Below are positions 35,078 through 47,217 of a DNA stretch of 47,217 nucleotides, in pieces. The notes under the pieces are model-generated. The model was given only the letters and a program-made list of their open reading frames with translations, was not told where the DNA came from and ran no database searches. Numbering within the stretch: position 1 is the first letter of the stretch; every line of letters begins with the position of its first letter. Origin of the DNA: Candidatus Uhrbacteria bacterium CG_4_9_14_3_um_filter_50_9. GTDB taxonomy: Bacteria > Patescibacteriota > Patescibacteriia > UBA9934 > GWF2-40-263. The position numbers and the translations under genes are program-made. Location: contig PFWU01000030.1 in NCBI GenBank assembly GCA_002791295.1, positions 1 through 47,217 on the forward strand, written 5' to 3'.

Positions 35078-35422
35078 TTAGATCCCGAGGTCATCTACAG
35101 ACGTGTCGTCGCTTCCGCCGAAGTCGTTGCTTCCTCCCATGTCATCTTCACGACGTGGGCGGCGAGAACCTTCTGGCTCATAGATCTTGAGGTTGACGCG
35201 AGCATTTTCCTTCGCACCAACAATCTTGAGCAATGTACGGACAGCGCGAGCCGTCTGACCCTGTCGACCGATCACATAACCCATATCTTCTGGGTTGATG
35301 TGGAGAGTAATGAGGACACCGCGTTCGTCAACGATACGCTCAGTGCGCACGTCATCTGGATTGTTGACAATCCCACGAACAATGTACTCAACAAACTCCT
35401 GATCGAATTCTTTGTCAGCCAT
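35078..35422 (-). CDS. khpA: KH-domain RNA-binding protein (KhpA/YlqC-like)
   Basis: EDMGYVIGRQGQTARAVRTLLKIVGAKENARVNLKI; start at internal MADKEF. Confidence 0.85.
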   Translation of the reverse strand: MADKEFDQEFVEYIVRGIVNNPDDVRTERIVDERGVLITLHINPEDMGYVIGRQGQTARAVRTLLKIVGAKENARVNLKIYEPEGSRRPRREDDMGGSNDFGGSDDTSVDDLGI

Positions 35423-35713
35423 AGCTGTTGCATCGATTGTTATCAAATCAAGTGTCGTAACCCCCCGGACTCCTGTCGACCTAGGCGGCATGGTGCCTAC
35501 TCAGGCAGAGGATATTGAACGTTTAAATATTAGCAAAAAATAGCCTTCTGTCAATCTACACACCCTATCCCCAATGGCTATGCCGATGCCCTTGACACTA
35601 TTTCCCACCTTTATTACAATGCCGCCGCAAGTTACAAACAGATTCTAGTTGTTTTCAAAGGCTCTCCTGAGGGCAACCTCACGAGGGTTTTAAAATGTAG
35701 CAGGCAAAGATCA

Positions 35714-35742
35714 TTCACAACTGAATATCTCCAAATTATACA
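35714..35742 (+). promoter_or_regulatory. Candidate 16S rRNA promoter
   Basis: TTCACA - 17 nt - TATACA. Confidence 0.45.
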
Positions 35743-35826
35743 GTTTATCTACTGTGTGATTGTAACGTTTATTCCAAACGACACATTTGATATGTGTCAC
35801 AGCAGAGTCTAGAAACATCTAGATTT

Positions 35827-37323
<1,497 letters not shown>

Positions 37324-37467
37324 TAGGGAATATATTCAGTCTATGACTGAACAAGATCCTAGGTCGAGGTCAATCACTGATTGATCGGAACAATGTATTT
37401 GTGAGAATACACCCGGGATAACCGTTGCAATCACTTAGTAGAAAAACGATTTGGAGAAATCAGTTCA

Positions 37468-37497
37468 AAAACATCTGCCTCACGGCGGGTGTTTTTG
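37468..37497 (+). terminator. Terminator of the 16S transcript
   Basis: AAAACATCTGCC-TCAC-GGCGGGTGTTTTTGG. Confidence 0.7.
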
Positions 37498-37498
37498 G

Positions 37499-37527
37499 TT
37501 GACATTCAATGTTTTCTATTCTAGAGT
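37499..37527 (+). promoter_or_regulatory. Promoter for the 37586..37990 gene
   Basis: TTGACA - 17 nt - TAGAGT. Confidence 0.65.
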
Positions 37528-37556
37528 TCCGCTTCATCTTCACAAAGGAGGATGCG

Positions 37557-37604
37557 ATGAAACTCATCAAACAACAGGAGGCATCATGCCCTTCATTGAA
37601 GTGA
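37557..37604 (+). CDS. Putative 15-aa leader peptide MKLIKQQEASCPSLK overlapping the next start codon
   Basis: SD AAAGGAGG before ATG; contains the SD (CAGGAGG) and ATG of 37586..37990 in another frame. Confidence 0.4.
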   Translation: MKLIKQQEASCPSLK

Positions 37605-37990
37605 GAAACTGGCCCAAACGGCCACCGACTCCGGCAGACGCCATGGGAATCAAGAGTGCAAACTTCATCGCCTGGTGGCAGACGGAACTCGGTTGTGCCC
37701 TGCGCCGAGCATCGGCCATGGCCGATCTCCCAGGCGTCACCGAGGACAGCACGACCGTGACCTTCGGTGGCCCGTGTGTGGTACCCAAGGACAAGGTGCT
37801 TGGGGTCATTGTCACGGGTCTTTTCGACAGACCCGACCGCACCAAGGAGATGCGCGATCGCCTCGCAGACTACTTGGCCGATACGGCACTCCAGTACCTC
37901 TCTCTGGACTGGCGCGTCGAGGTGCTCGTCCACCCCTTCGACACTGAGCACGGCTCGTACGTGTCCAAGGCGGTCGACAACAACAGCTAG
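37586..37990 (+). CDS. Hypothetical protein starting MPFIEV (possible tautomerase-like fold)
   Basis: GC-rich ORF with SD AGGAGG before ATG; terminators downstream. Confidence 0.6.
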   Translation: MPFIEVRNWPKRPPTPADAMGIKSANFIAWWQTELGCALRRASAMADLPGVTEDSTTVTFGGPCVVPKDKVLGVIVTGLFDRPDRTKEMRDRLADYLADTALQYLSLDWRVEVLVHPFDTEHGSYVSKAVDNNS

Positions 37991-37991
37991 C

Positions 37992-38018
37992 AACCCTCAT
38001 ACACGGTGAGGGTTTTCT
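37992..38018 (+). terminator. Terminator
   Basis: AACCCTCA-loop-TGAGGGTTTTC. Confidence 0.7.
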
Positions 38019-38057
38019 GATACAAAAGAAAAACTGTCACATATGTGACAGTTTTTC

Positions 38058-38132
38058 TGGTGCCGAGGGTGAGAATTGAACTCACGACACGAGGATTTTC
38101 AGTCCTCTGCTCTACCACTGAGCTACCTCGGC
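38058..38132 (-). tRNA. tRNA-Phe(GAA), CCA encoded
   Basis: GCCGAGG...GACTGAAAATCC...GAGTTCAATTC...CCTCGGCACCA. Confidence 0.96.
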
Positions 38133-38154
38133 GAGAGCGGATTTCAAAATTCTC

Positions 38155-38231
38155 TGGTGGGCATGGGGGGACTCGAACCTCCGACCTCGTCCTTATCAGG
38201 GACGCGCTCTAACCAGCTGAGCTACATGCCC
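38155..38231 (-). tRNA. tRNA-Ile(GAT), CCA encoded
   Basis: GGGCATG...CCTGATAAGG...GAGGTTCGAGTCC...CATGCCCACCA. Confidence 0.96.
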
Positions 38232-38327
38232 TCACCAAAATGGGAACGACGATAGTGTACTGAAAATCCCCTCATGGGTCAAGCCGTTCAATGAATCAAA
38301 AACAGGCTAATCTCAGGCCTGTTTTCT

Positions 38328-38852
38328 TTATCTTGATGCTTGAATTTCTGTAGATGTTTCCTCTTCCTCACATGTCCGAACAGTCACGAGCCCATCATTA
38401 CTAACCTCAAGTGTAAAGCCCGTTCCTTTCTCACCAGATGTGCTTCCGTCATCCCAGACCACCTCTCCCGCAGGACTGATTGGGACAGCTTCAAGATATC
38501 CAGCCGTAACGAGTTGTGCCAAATTAACACATGTTGAATTCGCCGAAACATTTGTTGTGCAATAGTCGTTATAGGCATTACACCCGGTGGCCATAGCCCC
38601 ATCAACAATCATGTGCACGCCATTTCCTTGGATATTCTGAATAGATGAAAGGTGAACCCCCTCATGATCAACTTGATAAAGTTTGATCGCACTTAAAAGC
38701 TCCTGAACATCGTTCTGTCTGATAGCATCTCGCGCTTCGGCAAACCGTGTTGCTGGATCAAGAGCAACAAAAACAACTGATACCAAGATGCCTACAATAG
38801 CGATCACAATAAGAAGCTCGATCAATGTAAAACCTTTATGAAGGGAAGACAT
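38328..38852 (-). CDS. Type IV pilin / type II secretion pseudopilin-like protein
   Basis: Prepilin motif HKGFTLIELLIVIAIVGILVSVVFVALDPATRFAEARDAIR. Confidence 0.88.
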   Translation of the reverse strand: MSSLHKGFTLIELLIVIAIVGILVSVVFVALDPATRFAEARDAIRQNDVQELLSAIKLYQVDHEGVHLSSIQNIQGNGVHMIVDGAMATGCNAYNDYCTTNVSANSTCVNLAQLVTAGYLEAVPISPAGEVVWDDGSTSGEKGTGFTLEVSNDGLVTVRTCEEEETSTEIQASR

Positions 38853-39017
38853 AGGATTAAGTTCGTGCTACGTCGATCTATGAAGTGATTGGACAATAAA
38901 TGCGTCATGTTAGAACTTCGGAACATTCTCTTCTGCCACTTAATAGAAGTGTAGCATAAATATCGCCCCTCTACCTCGTTTCTCAATCGAGAGACAGAGC
39001 TACTCATCTCCTAAAAC

Positions 39018-39047
39018 ACAAAACACCTCACATGAAGTGAGGTGTTT
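39018..39047. terminator. Hairpin terminator
   Basis: AAAACACCTCAC-ATGAA-GTGAGGTGTTTT. Confidence 0.7.
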
Positions 39048-39049
39048 TG

Positions 39050-39126
39050 TGGTCGGGCTGGCGGGACTCGAACCCACGGCCTCCTGGTCCCAAACCAGGC
39101 GCTCTAGCCTACTGAGCTACAGCCCG
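39050..39126 (-). tRNA. tRNA-Pro(TGG), CCA encoded
   Basis: CGGGCTG...GGTTTGGGACC...GGGTTCGAGTCC...CAGCCCGACCA. Confidence 0.96.
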
Positions 39127-39128
39127 AA

Positions 39129-39204
39129 TGGAGCGGGTGAGCGGAATCGAACCGCCATCTTCAGCTTGGAAGGCTGACATAATTAGCCATTATACGACAC
39201 CCGC
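39129..39204 (-). tRNA. tRNA-Gly(TCC), CCA encoded
   Basis: GCGGGTG...GCCTTCCAAGC...CGGTTCGATTCC...CACCCGCTCCA. Confidence 0.95.
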
Positions 39205-39289
39205 TTGTTCTTCTTTCTACAAAGAGCGAGATGATTCTAGCCTAATTTGCGATCGAATGCAAGAGTCTGTATTGATCACATCTCTCATC

Positions 39290-39318
39290 TTGTTTGTGCT
39301 CTTTTACACTGTTATACT
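39290..39318 (+). promoter_or_regulatory. pyrB promoter
   Basis: TTGTTT - 17 nt - TATACT. Confidence 0.55.
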
Positions 39319-39358
39319 CCCCGTAGCTCTTACTTGGGGTATCCCCCCTGGAGGACCT

Positions 39359-40291
39359 GTGTCAGAGATTCAACACGTAATCTCGGTCGATCAGTTCACC
39401 CCCGAATGGATCGCTGAGTTGTTCGAACGAGCCAAGTACTGGAAGAGGAGTCTTTGCCGACCTGGAGGCGTGGCTTCCGCTGTGCTCTCGAGCCGTATGA
39501 TGATCTCGCTCTTCTACGAACCTTCGACGCGAACGCGTCTTTCGTTCGAAAGCGCCATGAACCGGCTCGGAGGTCGGGTCATCGGGACTGAGGACGCAGA
39601 ACAGTTCTCGTCGGCCACCAAGGGTGAAACGCTCGAAGACACGATCCATGTCGTCAGTGGCTATGGTGATGTGATCGTCCTGCGCCACAAGGAACGCGGA
39701 GCAGCTGTGCGAGCTGCGGCTGTGAGCACGGTTCCAATCATCAATGCGGGCGATGGCGATGGCGAGCACCCTACGCAGGCCCTGCTTGACCTATTCACGA
39801 TCCAAGAGACGGCAGGACCACCCAAGGATCAGCACGTCGTGTTCGTCGGCGACCTCAACAAGGGTCGAACGGTTCACTCCCTCGCGAGACTCCTCTCAAA
39901 GTACGGTACCAGCATGAGCTTCGTTTCACCTGAACATCTGGCGATTCCAGAGCACCTGTGTGGTGAGCTGGGACTCAGTTCTGCCTGTGAGTACCGGTCG
40001 CTCGACGTAGTCATTGAGCGCGCCACGGTCATCTACATGACCCGCACACAGAACGAGCGTCACCATGAAGGACAGGTGGGTGCCGGAGACGGAAGCGACT
40101 ACGGTCTGACCCGCGAGCTGGTCGCATGGATGCGTCACGATACAGTCGTTCTGCATCCCCTGCCCCGCAACAGTGAGATCCCAACCTGGTTCGACCAGGA
40201 TCCGCGTGCGCACTACATCGACCAAGCGCACCGTGGGGTTCCGCTACGCATGGCCCTCCTTGAGATGCTGCTCAACCCACTCCCTGAGTAG
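39359..40291 (+). CDS. pyrB: Aspartate carbamoyltransferase catalytic subunit
   Basis: FYEPSTRTRLSFESAMNRLGG, HPTQALLDLFTI, DLNKGRTVHSLARLL, HPLPRNSEI; GTG start with SD GGAGG. Confidence 0.92.
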   Translation: MSEIQHVISVDQFTPEWIAELFERAKYWKRSLCRPGGVASAVLSSRMMISLFYEPSTRTRLSFESAMNRLGGRVIGTEDAEQFSSATKGETLEDTIHVVSGYGDVIVLRHKERGAAVRAAAVSTVPIINAGDGDGEHPTQALLDLFTIQETAGPPKDQHVVFVGDLNKGRTVHSLARLLSKYGTSMSFVSPEHLAIPEHLCGELGLSSACEYRSLDVVIERATVIYMTRTQNERHHEGQVGAGDGSDYGLTRELVAWMRHDTVVLHPLPRNSEIPTWFDQDPRAHYIDQAHRGVPLRMALLEMLLNPLPE

Positions 40292-40292
40292 C

Positions 40293-40320
40293 AAAAACCA
40301 CCCGCACGGGGTGGTTTTCT
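40293..40320 (+). terminator. pyrB terminator
   Basis: AAAACCACCC-GCAC-GGGGTGGTTTTC. Confidence 0.8.
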
Positions 40321-40328
40321 GATTGTTT

Positions 40329-40457
40329 GAGACCTCTCTAAAAGTCGATGAGATTGCGACGTTCGGGCTGGCGATCGCTGAAAACGTCCTAGAGCGGACG
40401 TTGAAGCGATGCCTAGGTGCCTGAACGTCGCAAGATCGCGACTTTTAGAGAGGTCTC
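40329..40457. mobile_element. MITE-like inverted-repeat element
   Basis: Terminal repeats GAGACCTCTCTAAAAGTCG / CGACTTTTAGAGAGGTCTC; arms about 62 nt; flanked by GTTT direct repeats. Confidence 0.65.
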
Positions 40458-40459
40458 GT

Positions 40460-40939
40460 TTATAACTTCATGGTTGAGGCGGTAATAGCTGCAGCTATCG
40501 CATCTGCGGCATCATCTGGCTTTGGCACCTGTTCGAGACCAAGAAGTGTCTTAACCATCGTCTGCATGGCTGTTTTACCGGCTCGTCCATTCCCTGTAAG
40601 AGCTTTTTTTATTTGTGCAGGAGTGAATTCGCAAATTGGAATATCGGATTGAGCCACCATAAGCTGAGCCACACCTCGAGCTTCCGCAACCTTCATCGCC
40701 GTCGATGAACTTTTTCCAAAATACAGCTTTTCAATGGCAACAAGATCTGGCTCATGGTGTTCCAAAATTTCATCCAAATCTGTTGCCAAACTATGAAGCC
40801 GCTCTCCAAACGGCATGCCTGTGGGTGTGGTCGCAACGCCGTAATCAAGTAGGTGCAGGGTATGCCCTTCCACATGAATCACCCCAAACCCCATACGCCC
40901 ATAACCTGGATCCAGACCTAAAATAATGCGTTCCTCCAT
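40460..40939 (-). CDS. ruvC: Crossover junction endodeoxyribonuclease RuvC
   Basis: ILGLDPGYGRMGFGVI, AIEKLYFGKS, ALTGNGRAGKTAMQ, PDDAADAIAAAI. Confidence 0.95.
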   Translation of the reverse strand: MEERIILGLDPGYGRMGFGVIHVEGHTLHLLDYGVATTPTGMPFGERLHSLATDLDEILEHHEPDLVAIEKLYFGKSSSTAMKVAEARGVAQLMVAQSDIPICEFTPAQIKKALTGNGRAGKTAMQTMVKTLLGLEQVPKPDDAADAIAAAITASTMKL

Positions 40940-40941
40940 AC

Positions 40942-41670
40942 CTATGCTTCGTTCGTAAAAACAGTATCGACGTCGTCTAATTCCTCAAGAAGCTCCACGA
41001 GTTTCTCAAGCTTATTGTGATCGTCTGCTATAAGTGGGATCTCATCCTTGGCTCGATACTCCAAATCAACACCATCTGGTTTAATCCCAAACGCTTCAAC
41101 TGCATCCATTACCTTTTTCAAATCAGAAACCGCAGAAAGAATCTGCACAACCCCCTCAGACTCCTCTAGATCTTCCGCACCCGCATCAATGACCGCAAGT
41201 TCAAACTGATCACGGTCTAAAATGGTGGATGGGTCAGCGATCGTGACCACTCCTTTGTGCTGAAACATCCACATGACCGAACCCTGCTCTCCAGGATTAC
41301 CACCGTTTTTGTTCATCACAGTGCGGACTTCTGCATTGGAGCGGTTGCGGTTGTCTGTGAGGCATTGGATCAAAAGAGCAACTCCCCCTGGACCAAACCC
41401 CTCATAGACGACCTCCTCAATCTGCCCACCATCATCTCCCTCTCCTGTTCCTCGCTTTACCGCACGATCAATATTATCCTTTGGCATGTTCGCAGCCTTC
41501 GCTGCATCGGTCGCCACACGGAGTTGAAAGTTAAATTCCGGGTCTCCACCACCACCCGACTTTGCCGCAATTGTAATGGCCTTCGCAAGCTTGGTAAACA
41601 AGCTCCCACGCTTTGCGTCTGCAGCTCCCTTCTTCTTTTGAATATTGTGCCATTTGCTGTGTCCAGACAT
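40942..41670 (-). CDS. YebC/PmpR family protein
   Basis: [50 protein letters not shown]. Confidence 0.95.
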   Translation of the reverse strand: [242 protein letters not shown]

Positions 41671-41708
41671 ATCACGCAGATAGTAACAGAAATCCTGAGC
41701 CAAATCAA

Positions 41709-41738
41709 CCAAAAAACCACCATTTCAGGTGGTTTTTT
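41709..41738. terminator. Hairpin terminator
   Basis: AAAAAACCACC-ATTTCA-GGTGGTTTTTT. Confidence 0.8.
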
Positions 41739-41748
41739 GTCAGAGAGT

Positions 41749-44700
41749 CTATACCTCTGCTTTTTCTGCTTTCTCCTCTCCAATCTCTTTATTCTCAGAG
41801 AACGCTTCATCAATTTCGTCTTCAATGTCATGCCCAACACTCTGAACCTCTTCATGAAGAGTGCTCACGTTACCAATCAATTCCTGCTCCATATCTTCAT
41901 ACCCTGTTCCTGCCGGAATCAATCGTCCAATAATGACATTTTCCTTGAGTCCATCGAGTCGGTCGATCTTTCCTGTGACAGACGCATTAATGAGCACACG
42001 AGCTGTCTCTTGGAAGGATGCAGATGAGAGCCATGAGTCTGTTGAAAGAGAGATCTTCGTGATCCCGAGGAACAGCGGGTGGCTTGTTGCCTTCTTCTGT
42101 CCTTTAACAACCGTGTCATTGGCGTCCTCAAAGGTGGCCTTTTCGATTGTCTCACCAGGGAGAAGATCTGTATCACCCGGATCCTGCACTTTCACACGAG
42201 AGAACATCTGTCTGACAATGATCTCAATGTGCTTATTATTAAGTTTCTGCCCCTGGCTCGCATAGATGAACTGAATCTCGGTTGAGAGATACTTCTGCAC
42301 TGCATCTTGTCCTTTGAACTTGAACAGGACTTGCAAATCAAGATGTCCATCGGTAAGAGCGTCACCAGACTGGATCTCATCACCATCTTTCACATACAAC
42401 GTGTACCCAGGTGGAATGATGTACTCACGTATCTTCTTCTGTTCAAAGATGATGGTGACGGTGTTGGTCTTCTTGAACGCAATCGTTCCGTCGGCTGGGG
42501 CTGTGTACTCGGTCCCATTGCCTTTCTTTGCAATGATCTGTCCTCCCTTGACCTTGTCACCTTCTTTGACAAGCGCCTCACCTGTTTTTCCGTAGTTGAA
42601 CGATTCATCAGAAACTCCAATATACTCAATCTTCACAGTCTTCTGACCTGGTCGCATATCAAGAATCTGCTTTCCTGTTCCCGCTTGAACAATCTCGCGC
42701 TGAGCGGTTTCAACCGTGGCCTTACCGGAAACCTCTGCCATGATGGCTTTCTGTTTTGGATTACGAGCTTCGAAGAGTTCTTCCACACGTGGGAGACCCT
42801 GTGTAATGTCTTTTCCAGCCACACCACCGGTGTGGAACGTACGCATGGTGAGCTGTGTTCCAGGCTCACCAATTGACTGAGCAGCCATGATTCCCACAGC
42901 AGTTCCCATCTTCACAAGTTTGTTGTGAGCGAGGTCATAGCCGTAGCAACGCTGACAGACACCGCGGCGAAGCCGACAGGTCATCACAGAGCGCACATGG
43001 GCTTCCTCAAGCTCCTTGCTTGCAGACTCGATCTCTCGAACATGTTCTTCTTTCACTAATTCACCTGCGGGAACAAGCACCTTGCGACCTCCTGGTTTCT
43101 TCAAGTCAGACAAGGTGTAGCGACCCAAGATACGAATGAGCAGAGCCTCACCGATTTCATCCGATTCTTTCTTGGTGAGCACAACTCCCTCGTCATCCCC
43201 ACAATCTTCTTCACGGACGACAACGTCTTGAGCCACGTCTACAAGACGACGTGTCAGATACCCAGCGTTTGCCGTACGAAGCGCCGTGTCGGTTAGACCC
43301 TTACGCACACCGTGAGAAGAGATGAAGAACTCGAGTACGTCATATCCTTCTTTAAACGATGACTTCACAGGAAGCTCGATAATTTCTCCGGCAGGGTTCG
43401 CTACCAATCCTTTCATACCCACCATCTGTGTCATCTGACCCCAGGATCCACGAGCCCCTGACTCGATCATGGTTGACGCTGGGTTGTCCTTTGGAAGTGC
43501 CTTCTTTGCCTCATCCGCAACGCGATCCTTAATCTCATTCCATACTTTAATAATGGATGAATGTCGCTCTGTTCCCGTGAGAAGTCCCTGAGCGAAATAG
43601 CCATCAATCTCACGGACACGCTTGTCTCCTTCCTCAAGCAACGCTCCCTTTGCAGTGACGTCCGGAAGATCCGCCATACCCCATGAGTACCCTGCCTTTG
43701 TCGAGTATTCGAATCCAAGGTCTTTTAATCGATCTAGAAACGCAGCCGTCTTTTCTGAACCATGAAGCTCGAGATAATACTTCACGATCGCCGCAAGTGG
43801 TTTCTTTCCGAGCACTTCATTCTTAAACGGAACCTCTGGTGGAAACTGAAGGTTCACCATGATACGACCCGGCGTTGAAATAATCATGTCCCCTGTACGC
43901 AGGCGCACAACGACCCAGTCACGGAGACCGATCTTTCGCACCTGTGCGGCATAGAGCGCATCAGATTCATTTGCAAAGATCGGGAGTCCTTCTTTTGATT
44001 CTGGCTTTGGGGACGTCTCCATGGTGAGGAAGTAGATTCCCCACGCAATATCCTTTCCAGGAGTTGCCACAGGACCACCATGTGCTGGCTTCAGGAGGTT
44101 CTTGGTCGCAAGCATAATCTCACGTGCCTCGGCTCTCGCTTCTTCTGTGAGAGGTACGTGTACGGCCATTTGGTCTCCGTCGAAGTCTGCGTTGTACGCA
44201 TCACAAACTAGTGGGTGAATCATGATTGCCTTACCTTCAATCAACGTTGGGCGGAAGGCTTGGATACCAAGACGGTGAAGTGTTGGGGCACGGTTCAAGA
44301 GCACGAATGCATCACGTGTCACTTCTTCCAAAATGTCCCAGGTTTCTGAACGATCAGATTCAATGAAGCGGTTTGCACTTCGAATATTGTGTACGTATTC
44401 ACGCTCAATCAACTTGGAGATCACAAACGGTTTAAAGAGCTCAAGTGCCATCTTTTTTGGAATACCACACTGATCAAGCTTGAGGTGTGGACCCACCACA
44501 ATCACAGAACGTCCAGAGTAGTCGATACGCTTTCCGAGCAAGTTCTGACGGAAACGTCCTTGCTTCCCCTTAAGCTGGTCTGCAAGAGACTTCAACTGAC
44601 GCTTCTTACCGGTTGCCGCAATCACGGTCTTGGAGTGACGTGCACTGTTGTCGATGAGCGCATCGACAGCTTCTTGCAACATGCGCTTTTCATTTCGAGA

Positions 44701-45774
44701 AATCACCTCAGGCGCATTGAGATCAAAGAGACGTTTTAATCGGTTGTTTCGGTTGATGACACGGCGATACAAGTCATTCAAGTCAGAAGTTGCAAAACGG
44801 CCACCGTCGAGCGGTACCATTGGACGCAAGTCTGGTGGAATAATTGGAATCGCTTCAAGAACCATCCACTCTGGATCAATCTTGTTCAAGTGAAGAGACT
44901 TCAAGAGCTTTAATCTGCGAAGGAGTCGGTTGCGCTTGGTCTTCGTTGCCTCCTTGAGTTCTTCCTCGAGCTGATTCATGGTCTCTTCAACATTGATGCG
45001 CTTCAACATGGTTTTGACTGCCTCCGCCCCAATGTTCGCTTCAAAAATATGACCGTACTTCAAGGACCACTCATGATAAACCTGTTCGGAGATGATGCTC
45101 ATGACCTTGAGCTCCTTGAGGTCTTGCATCACAAGATCGTAATCCTCTTCCAACTCTTCAAACTTCTTGTCGCGAATCTCCTCAAGACGCTTCATTTCCG
45201 TCTTGATCGCCTTTGCATCATCACCAAACTTCTCTTCCAGGCGACCCATGTCGCGCTTGAACTCCCCTTCAATCATCTTCTGTTTGCTCTTACGTTCCTG
45301 TTTGACCTGTTCAGTCGTCATTTCCTTTGCTTCCTCGTTCACGTCTGTAATCAAGAAGCTAGCGAAGTAAATGATCTTTTCAAGATTTTGAATTGAAAGG
45401 TCTAGCACGGCACCAATCTTGGATGGCACACCACGGAGGAACCAGATATGGGTGATTGGCGCAGCAAGATCAATATGCCCCATGCGCTCACGTCGCACGA
45501 CTGAGTGGGTCACTTCTACACCACACTTGTCACAGATGATGCCTTTATAACGAATTTTTTTGTACTTTCCGCAGTAACACTCCCAGTCCTTGGACGGTCC
45601 GAAGATCTCTTCAGCAAAGAGCCCATTCTTTTCAGGTTTCTGGGTGCGGTAGTTGATGGTTTCAGGTTTGGTCACCTCTCCATAAGACCAAGATCGAATC
45701 GTCTCTGGTGAAGCAAGTCGAAGACGGATGGAGTCGAAGTCTGTGGATTTGAGGGTGTCGTGTTTCTTAAACAT
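41749..45774 (-). CDS. rpoC: DNA-directed RNA polymerase subunit beta'
   Basis: [40 protein letters not shown] zinc motif. Confidence 0.98.
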   Translation of the reverse strand: MFKKHDTLKSTDFDSIRLRLASPETIRSWSYGEVTKPETINYRTQKPEKNGLFAEEIFGPSKDWECYCGKYKKIRYKGIICDKCGVEVTHSVVRRERMGHIDLAAPITHIWFLRGVPSKIGAVLDLSIQNLEKIIYFASFLITDVNEEAKEMTTEQVKQERKSKQKMIEGEFKRDMGRLEEKFGDDAKAIKTEMKRLEEIRDKKFEELEEDYDLVMQDLKELKVMSIISEQVYHEWSLKYGHIFEANIGAEAVKTMLKRINVEETMNQLEEELKEATKTKRNRLLRRLKLLKSLHLNKIDPEWMVLEAIPIIPPDLRPMVPLDGGRFATSDLNDLYRRVINRNNRLKRLFDLNAPEVISRNEKRMLQEAVDALIDNSARHSKTVIAATGKKRQLKSLADQLKGKQGRFRQNLLGKRIDYSGRSVIVVGPHLKLDQCGIPKKMALELFKPFVISKLIEREYVHNIRSANRFIESDRSETWDILEEVTRDAFVLLNRAPTLHRLGIQAFRPTLIEGKAIMIHPLVCDAYNADFDGDQMAVHVPLTEEARAEAREIMLATKNLLKPAHGGPVATPGKDIAWGIYFLTMETSPKPESKEGLPIFANESDALYAAQVRKIGLRDWVVVRLRTGDMIISTPGRIMVNLQFPPEVPFKNEVLGKKPLAAIVKYYLELHGSEKTAAFLDRLKDLGFEYSTKAGYSWGMADLPDVTAKGALLEEGDKRVREIDGYFAQGLLTGTERHSSIIKVWNEIKDRVADEAKKALPKDNPASTMIESGARGSWGQMTQMVGMKGLVANPAGEIIELPVKSSFKEGYDVLEFFISSHGVRKGLTDTALRTANAGYLTRRLVDVAQDVVVREEDCGDDEGVVLTKKESDEIGEALLIRILGRYTLSDLKKPGGRKVLVPAGELVKEEHVREIESASKELEEAHVRSVMTCRLRRGVCQRCYGYDLAHNKLVKMGTAVGIMAAQSIGEPGTQLTMRTFHTGGVAGKDITQGLPRVEELFEARNPKQKAIMAEVSGKATVETAQREIVQAGTGKQILDMRPGQKTVKIEYIGVSDESFNYGKTGEALVKEGDKVKGGQIIAKKGNGTEYTAPADGTIAFKKTNTVTIIFEQKKIREYIIPPGYTLYVKDGDEIQSGDALTDGHLDLQVLFKFKGQDAVQKYLSTEIQFIYASQGQKLNNKHIEIIVRQMFSRVKVQDPGDTDLLPGETIEKATFEDANDTVVKGQKKATSHPLFLGITKISLSTDSWLSSASFQETARVLINASVTGKIDRLDGLKENVIIGRLIPAGTGYEDMEQELIGNVSTLHEEVQSVGHDIEDEIDEAFSENKEIGEEKAEKAEV

Positions 45775-45799
45775 AGTATTGTTGGTAATCCATCTTCAA

Positions 45800-47217
45800 T
45801 TATTTGGCTTTCTTTTCACCAGGAAGCTCGACCTTGCTTCCGTCTTTGAGTAGTTCGACATCCATACAGAGTCCCTTGAGCTCACGCACAAGCACATTGA
45901 AGGATTCTGGGATGTTGACCTTGCGGATCGGTTCACCCTTAATGATCGACTCATACGCTTTCGATCGACCCGGCACGTCGTCGGATTTAATGGTGAGAAT
46001 TTCCTGCAGGGTATGAGCGGCTCCATAGGCCTCGAGCGCCCAAACTTCCATTTCTCCAAATCGCTGTCCACCAAACTGAGCCTTACCACCAAGCGGCTGC
46101 TGGGTGATGAGGGAGTATGGACCAATAGAACGTTGGTGCATCTTGTCCTCGATCATGTGCGAGAGCTTCAAGATGTACATGTATCCGACGGTTACCAGAT
46201 TTTCAAAGGCTTCTCCTGTGCGTCCATCGAAAAGTTGAAGCTGTCCAGATTCTGGAAGACCTGCACGCGCAAGCTCTGAACGAATTTTTTCTTCTGGAAT
46301 ACCATCAAGCACAGGAGTCACAACGTTGTAACCGTGTGCGTTTGCTGCAAGCCCCATGTGCATCTCAAGCACCTGTCCGAGGTTCATACGAGACACAATA
46401 CCAAGTGGGGTCAACATGATGTCGAGCGGAGTTCCATCCTCTGTAAACGGCATGTCGGACATTGTCACGATCTTTGAAACGACTCCCTTGTTTCCGTGAC
46501 GTCCTGCCACCTTGTCTCCCACCTGCATCTTTCGTAGGTCGGCAATCGTAACTTGAATGGACTTGATCACGCCTGGTGAAAGTTTATCTCCCTCTTCACG
46601 AGAGAAGACGGTTACGTTTACCACCTTTCCGTGCTCACCGTGTTCAAGGTAAAGAGAAGAATCACGCACATCGCGCGCCTTCTCACCAAAGATTGCTCGA
46701 AGCAATTTTTCTTCAGCAGACAATTCTGTTTCACCCTTTGGAGTAATCTTTCCGACCAAGATGTCACCAGACTTTACCTCCGCACCAACACGAATCACCC
46801 CCTCTGCATCGAGGTTCTTCAACTTTTCTTCTGAAACGTTTGGGATGTCAGAGGTCACGACTTCTGGTCCAAGCTTGGTGTCGCGAACGTCGATGGTGTA
46901 GTGCTCAATGTGGACAGACGTGAAGCGGTCATCTTGAACAACACGTTCAGAAATGATCACCGCGTCCTCATAGTTATATCCATCCCATGCCATGAATCCG
47001 ATCAGACAGTTCTGACCAAGTGCGAGCTCCCCTTGGTCCACCGCTGATGAATCCGCAATCACGTCGCCCTTCACAACCTGTTGGTGAATGTTTACGACTG
47101 GACGCTGGTTGATAGAGGTTGAGTTGTTTGAACGAAGGAATTTCTTCAACTCGTATTCGTGTACGTTTCCATCTTCATCGGTAATCTGAATGTGGTTTCC
47201 GTCTACGGTTGAAATTT
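45800..47217 (-). CDS. rpoB: DNA-directed RNA polymerase subunit beta, 5' end outside the window
   Basis: [79 protein letters not shown]; frame open to the window edge. Confidence 0.97.
   Translation of the reverse strand, partial: ISTVDGNHIQITDEDGNVHEYELKKFLRSNNSTSINQRPVVNIHQQVVKGDVIADSSAVDQGELALGQNCLIGFMAWDGYNYEDAVIISERVVQDDRFTSVHIEHYTIDVRDTKLGPEVVTSDIPNVSEEKLKNLDAEGVIRVGAEVKSGDILVGKITPKGETELSAEEKLLRAIFGEKARDVRDSSLYLEHGEHGKVVNVTVFSREEGDKLSPGVIKSIQVTIADLRKMQVGDKVAGRHGNKGVVSKIVTMSDMPFTEDGTPLDIMLTPLGIVSRMNLGQVLEMHMGLAANAHGYNVVTPVLDGIPEEKIRSELARAGLPESGQLQLFDGRTGEAFENLVTVGYMYILKLSHMIEDKMHQRSIGPYSLITQQPLGGKAQFGGQRFGEMEVWALEAYGAAHTLQEILTIKSDDVPGRSKAYESIIKGEPIRKVNIPESFNVLVRELKGLCMDVELLKDGSKVELPGEKKAK

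Noticed and set aside
39128-39358. N-terminal extension of pyrB
   Set aside because: Covers a tRNA and the promoter; the SD-led GTG at 39359 is the better start.

Overview
The window reads as a Patescibacteria/CPR chromosome segment. The evidence is a 16S rRNA with CPR-type deviations at conserved sites and compact housekeeping genes: clpP, an SMC-like gene, rpsP, rlmN, trmD, pyrD, a KH-domain gene, ruvC, yebC-type, rpoC and rpoB. It also carries one unlinked 16S rRNA gene, four tRNAs (Phe, Ile, Pro, Gly), and an S-box (SAM) riboswitch upstream of an orphan gene. The housekeeping genes have ordinary AT-leaning codon usage. Between them sit blocks of visibly GC-rich, strongly Shine-Dalgarno-led, mostly orphan genes, often separated by strong hairpins. 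The most unusual part is a minus-strand block at about 20.9-28.5 kb. There, small orphan genes are each followed, roughly 10-20 nt after the stop, by a near-identical ~95-105 bp three-hairpin element (four clear copies, with covarying inner stems, plus two diverged relatives). The block also contains a second repeat family and two very small ORFs missing from the ORF track. Other notable items: a 129-bp MITE-like inverted repeat with a 4-bp target duplication at the ruvC stop codon; a candidate sRNA with promoter and terminator that carries an anti-SD-like CCUCCUU; an apparently hinge-less 754-aa SMC; a predicted pseudokinase; and a MopE-repeat/FG-GAP lipoprotein. Everything here was read by eye. 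No database search or folding program was run.
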